Under the pieces are notes generated by a model. The model saw only the letters and a list, made by a program, of their open reading frames with translations, had not been told where the DNA came from and made no database searches. The translations under genes and the position numbers were made by a program. From positions 558,001 through 622,000 of the forward strand of contig NZ_CCBB010000001.1 in assembly GCF_000613185.1 (NCBI RefSeq): a stretch of 64,000 nt of DNA, read 5' to 3'. This DNA comes from Mycolicibacterium cosmeticum. GTDB lineage: Bacteria > Actinomycetota > Actinomycetes > Mycobacteriales > Mycobacteriaceae. This document shows, piece after piece, positions 57,610 through 64,000 of the stretch (position 1 is its first letter; each line of letters begins with the position of its first letter).

Positions 57610-59202
57610 TTGTACTGTCGGCCGGAATCATTCGGTGTCGACGGTGTACATCCGGAGACCGCTCACGACGGGACGGCCATCGCTACACGCAGGATCGGCC
57701 CACCGTCGGCACCCGGACCCGACCCGACAACGGCGCGAGAACCGCTCTGGCTCGGGATAGACGTCGGCACCCAACAGGTGCGCGCGCTGGTCGTCGACGA
57801 CGACGGCACCGTTGCCGGCGCGGGCTCCGCACCGCTGACGAGCACCCGCAGCTTCTCGCACCACGAACAGGATCCCGAGCAGTGGTGGACCGCCGTGGCC
57901 GACGCGACCAGGACCGCGATGTCCGGGGTGCGTGCGGGATCGGTGGCGGCGCTGGCCGTCGCCGCCACGTCGGGGACCATCCTGCTCGTCGACCGCGCCG
58001 GGCGCCCATGCACCGCGGCGCTGATGTACGACGACGCCCGCGCGGTCGAGCAGGCCCGCATCGTCGACGATGTCGGCGCACCGGTCTGGTGGGCGCTCGG
58101 GTATACACACATGCAGCCGACGTGGGCGCTGCCGAAGCTACTCTGGCTCCTGCAGACCAACCCGGCATTGGCGGACCGCGCACCGCGACTGTGCCATCAA
58201 GCCGACCTGATCACCGCCCGGTTCGTCGGTCACCCGGTGCCCACCGACGCCGGCAATGCGCTCAAGTCCGGCTATCACGTCGGCGAGGACCGATGGCCGC
58301 ACGAGGTTTTCACGCGCCTCGGCATTCCGCCATCGCTCCTACCGCCGGTGGTCAGACCGGGAACCGTGCTCGGCCGGGTGAGCGTCGAAGCCGCCGCAGC
58401 CACCGGAGTCGGCGCCGGAACACCGGTGGTGGCGGGCATGACGGACGGGTGTGCCGCGCAACTCGGTGCGGGATGCCTCGAAACCGGCTCGTGGAATTCG
58501 GTTCTCGGCACCACGCTGGTCCTCAAAGGTGTCTCCGACGATCTCATCACCGATCCGGCCGGAGCGCTGTACTCACATCGCGGGCCCGACGGCACCTGGC
58601 TTCCCGGGGGCGCCTCGAACTGCGGGGCGGGTGCGATCCCGGTCTGGTTCGGGGGCGCCGACCTCGGTGAACTCACCGGCAGGGCGGCCGACGTCCCCAT
58701 CGGGCCGTTGGCGTACCCGCTGCTCGCCCGCGGGGAGCGGTTCCCGTTCCGGGCGGCCGCCGCCGAGACGTTCGTCCTCGGCACCCCTGCCGACGACGCG
58801 GGTATGTTCGCCGCACTGCTGCTCGGCGTCGCCTGCCTGGAACGGCTGTGCTACGACCGGATCCACCTGCTGGGTGCGCCGTCGATCGAGAATCTGACGT
58901 TCACCGGCGGGGCCACCCGCAACGAGTACTGGACGCAGCTGCGTGCCGACCTGCTCGGCAGGCACATCCAGATCCCCGAGCAGAGCGAACCGGCGCTGGG
59001 CATGGCGATCCTTGCCGCGACATCTGGTGGCCGGTGCGCGAAAGACGTTGCCGCCGCGATGGTCCGCACCCGCACCGTCGTCGCGCCGAACTCCACCAGG
59101 GGATCCGTCCTGCGTGAGCGCTATGCCGACTTCCTGCAGGCACTGACCACACGAGGCTGGCTGGACAGCGCCACCGCCGATCACGCCCGGGCGCGTCTCT
59201 AG
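57610..59202 (+). CDS. FGGY-family sugar kinase (xylulokinase-like)
   Basis: About 530 residues. The FGGY ATPase fold is seen in LGIDVGTQQVRALVVDDDG, MTDGCAAQLGAG, TWLPGGASNCGAG and FTGGATRNEYWTQLRADLLG. The sugar cannot be fixed; the motif set suits xylulose or ribulose. The frame has no ATG or GTG before the phosphate loop, so the TTG at 57610 is the only usable start and is weakly supported. It may be co-transcribed with mimR, and it converges on the pentose-phosphate genes. Confidence 0.8.
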   Translation: MYCRPESFGVDGVHPETAHDGTAIATRRIGPPSAPGPDPTTAREPLWLGIDVGTQQVRALVVDDDGTVAGAGSAPLTSTRSFSHHEQDPEQWWTAVADATRTAMSGVRAGSVAALAVAATSGTILLVDRAGRPCTAALMYDDARAVEQARIVDDVGAPVWWALGYTHMQPTWALPKLLWLLQTNPALADRAPRLCHQADLITARFVGHPVPTDAGNALKSGYHVGEDRWPHEVFTRLGIPPSLLPPVVRPGTVLGRVSVEAAAATGVGAGTPVVAGMTDGCAAQLGAGCLETGSWNSVLGTTLVLKGVSDDLITDPAGALYSHRGPDGTWLPGGASNCGAGAIPVWFGGADLGELTGRAADVPIGPLAYPLLARGERFPFRAAAAETFVLGTPADDAGMFAALLLGVACLERLCYDRIHLLGAPSIENLTFTGGATRNEYWTQLRADLLGRHIQIPEQSEPALGMAILAATSGGRCAKDVAAAMVRTRTVVAPNSTRGSVLRERYADFLQALTTRGWLDSATADHARARL

Positions 59203-60224
59203 GGCGACAGACCCGCCGCGAGCAACGCCTGCCGGGCCCGATCGTCACCGGCGACGATCGTCGGTCGGCGGCCCGCACCGCCGGCCTGCCACAGCGCCCA
59301 GGCCAGGGCCCGCACGACGACCAGTCCGTCGTCGCGCGGCCAAATCCCTTCCGAGGCGACCGTCACCACATCGTCCCGGATGGCGACCCGCCACGACGGC
59401 TGGCTCGCGATCCGGGTGGCCGCGCCCGGCCGGGTCAGGCACCGCAGATCCGCGGCCAGATGGGTGGGTCGTCGTTGCGGTGGCACCTCGAGCAGATCGG
59501 CCGGGCGGCTCACACCCGTGCACACCAGCACGCTCGGCACCCCGGCGGCGTTGGCGCAGGCGATGTCGGTATCCAGTCGGTCGCCGATCAACAATGGCGC
59601 CCGGAAATCGCCGCGCGCCAACACATGTTCCACGATCGCCGGCCGCGGCTTACCCGCCACCACCGGCTCGCGATCGGTGGCCGCCCGCAGGGCGGCGACC
59701 ATCGATCCGTTGCCGGGCACCAGCCCTCGTTCGGTCGGCAGAGTCACGTCGGCATTGGTGGCGACCCAATGGGCACCGGCACGGATCAACACCGCCGCCC
59801 GGGCGAGATCGGACCAGCCGGTATGCGGTGAATGTCCTTGGACCACCGCGACGATGCCCTCGTCATCGTCCCCGGCACCTACCGGCGTAAGGCCCACCGA
59901 TCGTATTTCGGCCGCCAGCGCCTGCGTTCCGACGACGAACACGCGGGCGCCGGGCCCCAGACGGGCGGCCAACAACCGTGCCGCGCACTGCGCGCTGGTC
60001 ACGATCTGCCGCGCGGTCGGTGCGAAACCCATCCCGCGCAGCCGTGCGGCAACCTCGTCCGGTGCGCGGGAAGCGTTGTTTGTGACGAAGAACGTCGGCG
60101 TGGTGACCTCGGCCAGGGTGGACACCGCCGCCTCGACCGGTTCGGCGCCGCGGTGCACGGTACCGTCGAGATCCACTAGCAGACAATCGTGCTCGTCGGC
60201 CAGTGGGGTGTCTGCATCGATCAC
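59199..60224 (-). CDS. HAD-superfamily phosphatase, NagD/phosphoglycolate type
   Basis: A 341-residue HAD IIA phosphatase. Motif I is LLVDLDGTVHRG, motif II TFFVTNNASR, and the C-terminal motif LLIGDRLDTDI. Relatives include glycerol-3-phosphate and 2-phosphoglycolate phosphatases. Beside phosphoribulokinase, 2-phosphoglycolate removal is a reasonable role. The GTG start overlaps the cbbY stop. The gene stop overlaps that of the convergent kinase in CTAG. Confidence 0.83.
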   Translation of the reverse strand: MIDADTPLADEHDCLLVDLDGTVHRGAEPVEAAVSTLAEVTTPTFFVTNNASRAPDEVAARLRGMGFAPTARQIVTSAQCAARLLAARLGPGARVFVVGTQALAAEIRSVGLTPVGAGDDDEGIVAVVQGHSPHTGWSDLARAAVLIRAGAHWVATNADVTLPTERGLVPGNGSMVAALRAATDREPVVAGKPRPAIVEHVLARGDFRAPLLIGDRLDTDIACANAAGVPSVLVCTGVSRPADLLEVPPQRRPTHLAADLRCLTRPGAATRIASQPSWRVAIRDDVVTVASEGIWPRDDGLVVVRALAWALWQAGGAGRRPTIVAGDDRARQALLAAGLSP

Positions 60225-60958
60225 CGGTGAACCGCTTCGCGATTCTGCCTGGCCGACCACCAGTCGTGATGCACGCGCACGCACGCCGCGCTCGACAGCG
60301 GTTCGAGACCATCGAACTCGGGGCGCACGCACGCGGCGGCGGTGAAGTCCTGACCGGCCGTGTAACCGTTGGTCACCACCGCCGTGGCGATACCGGCCGC
60401 CGCGGCGGCACGCAGACCGACGGCCGAATCCTCGACCGCCAAGGCCTCCTCCGGCCTCATACCGAGTCGCTGCAGCGCGGTGCGGTATACCTCGGGATGC
60501 GGTTTCAGGTGCGTCACGTCGTCACCCGTCACGACGACCTCGGCCGGATGGTCCCGCAGCACCTGGCCCAGCAGGGGTTCGACCCAGGCGCGGCGGCCGG
60601 TCGTGGCGACCGCGATCCTGATACCGGCGGCCACCAATCCGCTGATCAGATCGTTCAGCCCGGGGCGGGCCGTGATCGCGCCGGCCAGGATCCGCTCCCG
60701 GACCAACCGGGTCTTGGTCGCATGCACCGCGTCGGCCAGTCGACGGGTATCGCCGTACCCCAGGGCTTTCAGGTGGGCTTCGATCCGGTGGTCGCCGCCG
60801 GTGATGTGCAACAGCTTCCCGTACTCCTCGACATCCCAGACGATCTCCAGGCCGTGCGCGGCGAAGGCCTGGTTGAATGCCGGTCGATGGCCGTCCTTTT
60901 CGGTGTCGGCCAGCGTTCCGTCGACGTCGAAGATCACCGCGCGCAGCGGTGGCGTCAC
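60221..60958 (-). CDS. cbbY: CbbY-type HAD phosphatase
   Basis: 245 residues. The motif VIFDVDGTLADTEKDGHRPAFNQAFAAHGLEI and the ITGGDHRIEAH segment match CbbY, the xylulose-1,5-bisphosphatase that clears a RuBisCO inhibitor. HAD motifs II (VATTGR) and IV (VEDSAVGLRAAAAAG) are intact. Its start is 10 bp after the phosphoribulokinase stop. CbbY is strong evidence for a RuBisCO system near this locus. Confidence 0.85.
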   Translation of the reverse strand: MTPPLRAVIFDVDGTLADTEKDGHRPAFNQAFAAHGLEIVWDVEEYGKLLHITGGDHRIEAHLKALGYGDTRRLADAVHATKTRLVRERILAGAITARPGLNDLISGLVAAGIRIAVATTGRRAWVEPLLGQVLRDHPAEVVVTGDDVTHLKPHPEVYRTALQRLGMRPEEALAVEDSAVGLRAAAAAGIATAVVTNGYTAGQDFTAAACVRPEFDGLEPLSSAACVRVHHDWWSARQNREAVHR

Positions 60959-60968
60959 GATGCGCCCA

Positions 60969-61910
60969 CTATCGCGAACCGCGCAACAGGTGATGCAACA
61001 GGATCATCTGGGTGATCGCCAGCGGGGTGCTGCGCGTCCCGCACCCCGTGTCCCCCAGCGCATCCGGCACCTGCACATTCGGATCACCGAGTGCCTCCCA
61101 GAGCAGCTTTTCGGCAATCGCGTTCTCTTCCCGACTCGCGTACCCGTGTACGTGCAAGCTGTCCACCGGCCTGCCGTCGGTGTCCCGGGTGAGGCGCAGG
61201 TGAGCGGTGCCGGTGACGGCCGGCTGCAGAACCTGAGTCAAGTCGGGTTGGCTCACGGTCGGCCGCAGCAGCACCTCGGCCGACAGCTGGGTGCCGGGCG
61301 GGTCGTCGCGCCCGGTGATCGTCGCGAAGCGCACCACGATATCGGCGTGCGACCGCTGCGGGCGGATCACCTGAGCGGACGTACCCTCGTCGGCTTCCCA
61401 TGCGGCGTCCACCTGTTCGGCGGTGTATCCACGAACCGCGATGTCGCGCCGGACCTTCCAGCTTCGCCGAACGTCCTCCGCGGGATCCAGGTACACCGCG
61501 ACATCGAAGCAGGCTCGCGACAGCCTGGTGTACAACGGCAAGACGCCGTGCACGATGACGAACTCCCTGGGCTCGAACAACTCCGGGCGGCTGCGCCGGC
61601 CGACGGAATGGTCGTACACGGGTTTGAGCACCGGTTGTCCGGTCGCCAGCAACTGCAGGTGCTGTTCGAGCACGTCGACGTAGTTGCTGTCCGGATGGAC
61701 CGACGTCACCGTCAGACCGCGTCGTTCGGCACGATCGAAGCGCTGATAGTCATCCGCGGAGAAGGACGCGCAACGGTCCGGCCCCAATGCCGCCACCAGG
61801 CCGGCGGTCAGCGTCCGCTTGCCGGCGGCGCTGTCGCCGGCAACCGCCAGCATCACCGGGCGGTGCCGGCCGGTTGATGCGCGGACCATTCTGAATCTCT
61901 TGTCGGGCAA
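60969..61910 (-). CDS. cbbP: Phosphoribulokinase
   Basis: A 313-residue PRK of the cyanobacterial/plant-like branch. It makes ribulose-1,5-bisphosphate from ribulose-5-phosphate and ATP. Visible motifs are the P-loop (G25-K31, GDSAAGK), SFSADDYQRFDR, HPDSNYVDVLEQHL, LKPVYDHSVG and WKVRRD. The P-loop Ser/Thr after Lys is Arg (GKRT), which is unusual. A TTG start at 61910 has a GAGGA site; the ATG at 61889 is an alternative. It follows transketolase by 10 bp. Confidence 0.87.
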   Translation of the reverse strand: MPDKRFRMVRASTGRHRPVMLAVAGDSAAGKRTLTAGLVAALGPDRCASFSADDYQRFDRAERRGLTVTSVHPDSNYVDVLEQHLQLLATGQPVLKPVYDHSVGRRSRPELFEPREFVIVHGVLPLYTRLSRACFDVAVYLDPAEDVRRSWKVRRDIAVRGYTAEQVDAAWEADEGTSAQVIRPQRSHADIVVRFATITGRDDPPGTQLSAEVLLRPTVSQPDLTQVLQPAVTGTAHLRLTRDTDGRPVDSLHVHGYASREENAIAEKLLWEALGDPNVQVPDALGDTGCGTRSTPLAITQMILLHHLLRGSR

Positions 61911-61919
61911 CCGATGTCC

Positions 61920-63935
61920 TCAGCCGGTGACCGATGCCCGCTCGACCGCGCCGACCGCGGCGGCAGCCACCGCATCCGAGGTGAGGCCGAGGTGCGCGGC
62001 CACCTGCGCACCGGGGCCGCTCTCCCCGAACCGATCGATTCCCACCACATCGTCGCGGTCCTCGGCCAGCGCCAGCCATCCCGTCGGCACCCCGGCCTCG
62101 ATCCACACCACGGGCACATCGGGCCGCACCGACCGGTCGGCGGCCATCGCGTCGGCGAATCGTTCACGCCACAGCACCGATATCACCGCGGCCGCGATCC
62201 CCCGCGTGCCGAGCAATTCCGCCGCGTCCAGCGCCAGGACCACCTCTGACCCACTGGCGGCCAGGACGACGTCCGGTCGGTCGGCCGAGCGCACGGTGCG
62301 CGCCCCGATGCTGCGCGTCTCGTCCAGATCGCCGCCCAGCTGCGGGAGATTCTGCCGGGTCAGGATCAAGGCGGTCGGTCCCGACAGGTTCCGGGCGGCG
62401 ATATCCCAGGCGACCACCGTCTCGGCGGCATCCGCCGGGCGCAACACCGTCAGTCCGGGGATCAACCGCAGCGATTCGACCTGCTCGACCGGCTGATGGG
62501 TGGGCCCGTCCTCACCGACGTACACCGAGTCATGGGTGAAGATGTAGATCACCGGCTGGCGCATCAGTGCCGACAGCCGCAGCGCGGGCCGCAGGTAGTC
62601 GGCGAACACCAGGAAGGTACTGCCGAACGGTCGCAGCCCGCCGTGCAAGGAGATGCCGTTCATGGCCGCCGCCATGGCATGCTCCCGGATGCCGAAATGC
62701 ACTGTCCGGCCGGCATAATCGAGGCTGCTGACCGAACCGCCCGGGATCGCGGTGTTGGTCGAGGCGGCCAGGTCTGCCGATCCACCGACCAGTGCGGGGT
62801 ATCGGGCCGCCAGGTCGACCAGGGCGGCACCCGATGCCTGCCGGGTGGCGACGGGCTGGTCCGGCAGCGTGCGCATGTCGAGCGCACCCGGCGGAGGCGC
62901 CGGTATGGTGCCCAGCCGATGGTCCTGCGCCAGCTGCGGATGCGCGCCGGCCCAGGCGTCGTGATCGCGAACCCACTCGTCGCGCACGGCGGCAGCGGCC
63001 CCCGCGAGATCCGTGACCAGGTCGGCCACCTCGTCGGGAACATGGAATGCGGTTGCCGGCCATTCCCAGCGCGAGCGCATGGCGGCGATCGTCTCCACGC
63101 CGAGGGGGCTGCCGTGCGCCTTCGACGTTCCCTCGACGCCGGGGGCCCCGAACCCGATCGTGGTGCGCACCCGGATGAAGGTGGGTGCGGATTCCTCGTC
63201 GCGCGCCGCCGTGAGCGCCCGGTCGATCGCCGCGATGTCGTTACCGTCGTCGACCGCGAGCGTGTGCCAGCCGTAGGCGGCGAAACGCGCCATGGCGTCG
63301 TCGGCGCAGCTGAGGTCGGCAGCGCCGTCGATGGTCACGTTGTTGTCGTCGAAGAGGACGGTCAGCCGGCCGAGCCCCAACCGCCCGGCAAGGGATGCGG
63401 CCTCGTGGCTGATGCCCTCCATCAGGTCACCGTCACCGGCGAGCACCCAGGTGCGGTGGTCGACCACCCGGTGCCCGTCGATATTGCAGCGCGCCGCCAG
63501 CATCCGCTCGGCGAGCGCCATGCCGACCGCGTTGGCCATGCCCTGCCCCAGCGGGCCGGTCGTGGTCTCCACCCCCGGTGTCTGGCCGTGTTCGGGATGG
63601 CCGGGGGTGCGAGAGTCGAGTTGGCGGAACTGCGCGAGATCGGTGGCCGTGACCCCGTAACCGAAGACGTGCAGCAGCGCGTACAGCAGCGCCGAACCGT
63701 GTCCGGCCGACAGGACGAACCGGTCACGGTCGGGCCACGCCGGGTCGGCGGGATCGTGGCGCAGGTGGCGGGACCACAGTGTCCAGGCCAGTGGGGCGGT
63801 GCCCAGCGGCAGCCCGGGGTGTCCGCTGTTGGCGGCCTGCACCGCGTCGGCCGCCAGAAACCGGAGCGTGGTGACGGCCATCTGGTCGATCTCGGTGATG
63901 GCGGTCGTGTCGCGAGTGGTGGCGGCGCCGGTCAT
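61920..63935 (-). CDS. cbbT: Transketolase
   Basis: A 671-residue thiamine-diphosphate enzyme that moves two-carbon units between sugar phosphates. The ThDP motif (GDGDLMEG ... NNVTIDG), FGIREHAMAAAMNGIS and the sugar-phosphate contacts (ATRQASG, THDSVYVGEDGPTHQP, LTRQNLP) are conserved. This favours a normal transketolase over a dihydroxyacetone synthase. The ATG overlaps the upstream partial gene stop. It is part of the pentose-phosphate/Calvin module. Confidence 0.92.
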   Translation of the reverse strand: MTGAATTRDTTAITEIDQMAVTTLRFLAADAVQAANSGHPGLPLGTAPLAWTLWSRHLRHDPADPAWPDRDRFVLSAGHGSALLYALLHVFGYGVTATDLAQFRQLDSRTPGHPEHGQTPGVETTTGPLGQGMANAVGMALAERMLAARCNIDGHRVVDHRTWVLAGDGDLMEGISHEAASLAGRLGLGRLTVLFDDNNVTIDGAADLSCADDAMARFAAYGWHTLAVDDGNDIAAIDRALTAARDEESAPTFIRVRTTIGFGAPGVEGTSKAHGSPLGVETIAAMRSRWEWPATAFHVPDEVADLVTDLAGAAAAVRDEWVRDHDAWAGAHPQLAQDHRLGTIPAPPPGALDMRTLPDQPVATRQASGAALVDLAARYPALVGGSADLAASTNTAIPGGSVSSLDYAGRTVHFGIREHAMAAAMNGISLHGGLRPFGSTFLVFADYLRPALRLSALMRQPVIYIFTHDSVYVGEDGPTHQPVEQVESLRLIPGLTVLRPADAAETVVAWDIAARNLSGPTALILTRQNLPQLGGDLDETRSIGARTVRSADRPDVVLAASGSEVVLALDAAELLGTRGIAAAVISVLWRERFADAMAADRSVRPDVPVVWIEAGVPTGWLALAEDRDDVVGIDRFGESGPGAQVAAHLGLTSDAVAAAAVGAVERASVTG

Positions 63936-64000
63936 CGGTTCTGCTCCTGGCCCAGGGCGGCGTCACGCAGGGCGGTGACCCGATCGGCCATCGTGTCCGG
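63932..64000 (-). CDS. C-terminal end of an unidentified upstream gene (cut by window edge)
   Basis: Only 22 codons are visible, reading PDTMADRVTALRDAALGQEQ then NR and a TGA that overlaps the transketolase ATG (ATGA). The tight overlap marks it as the preceding gene of the same operon. In such operons a bisphosphatase, aldolase or RuBisCO gene is common, but nothing in this fragment identifies it. Confidence 0.5.
   Translation of the reverse strand, partial: PDTMADRVTALRDAALGQEQNR

Noticed and set aside
61920..63935. Dihydroxyacetone synthase (formaldehyde transketolase) as the identity of the transketolase
   Set aside because: Sugar-phosphate contacts and length match ordinary transketolase, so methylotrophic use cannot be supported from sequence.

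Overview
The window is high-GC actinobacterial DNA and most likely the chromosome of a rapidly growing Mycobacterium (Mycolicibacterium group). The block at about 10.6-18.8 kb (RNase Z-like, transglutaminase, alpha-E, ATP-grasp, rpsT, holA, comEC, comEA) has the order of the M. tuberculosis Rv2407-Rv2415c neighbourhood. The 43-57 kb block matches the M. smegmatis/M. goodii mimABCD propane/phenol monooxygenase locus with its dedicated chaperonin and MimR-type activator. Coding density is very high, no gene-free stretch exceeds 300 bp, and start/stop overlaps (ATGA or GTGA) are common.

Layout: (1) 1-3.6 kb, minus: a BtuFCD-type corrinoid uptake operon with two tandem lipoprotein binding-protein genes, headed by a recognisable cobalamin riboswitch. 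(2) 3.7-4.8 kb: a GNAT acetyltransferase and a CBS-pair protein. (3) 4.8-10.3 kb, minus: a five-gene operon of NCS1 permease, Rieske oxygenase, type III glutamine-synthetase-like ligase, creatininase-fold amidohydrolase and TetR, which looks like an N-methyl or amide compound catabolic route of unknown substrate. (4) 10.6-18.8 kb: conserved mycobacterial housekeeping and cell-wall associated genes. (5) 18.9-25.5 kb: NTF2-like, RidA, acetamidase, DUF6480, a serpin-like protein, an aldo/keto reductase with a divergent TetR and a paired operator, and a beta-lactamase-fold lipoprotein. (6) 25.5-43.7 kb: a dense amine/amide catabolic region. It holds a LysR-linked operon (flavin monooxygenase, RidA, DUF1028, M20 peptidase, aspartase), an aldehyde dehydrogenase sharing a 14-bp upstream motif with it, a GMC oxidoreductase with a second NCS1 permease, and a polyamine-type set (APC permease, aminotransferase, acetylpolyamine deacetylase, TetR, nitrilase, GATase1-AraC). 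(7) 43.3-57.5 kb: the mim operon (mimA-B-C-D, amidohydrolase, DUF59 protein, alcohol dehydrogenase, chaperonin, second alcohol dehydrogenase, ABM monooxygenase) and divergent mimR, with two palindromes in the shared control region. (8) 57.6-64 kb: a sugar kinase converging on a Calvin-cycle module (transketolase, phosphoribulokinase, CbbY, NagD-like HAD), running off the right edge.

Working together: the mim operon should oxidise propane or related substrates to alcohols, and the two dehydrogenases continue to ketones or aldehydes. The adjacent Calvin-cycle module implies ribulose bisphosphate turnover and probable RuBisCO beyond the window. The middle region appears to feed nitrogenous compounds into central metabolism through deamination, transamination and aldehyde oxidation. 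Coordinates give the start codon judged best, which is often internal to the longest open frame.
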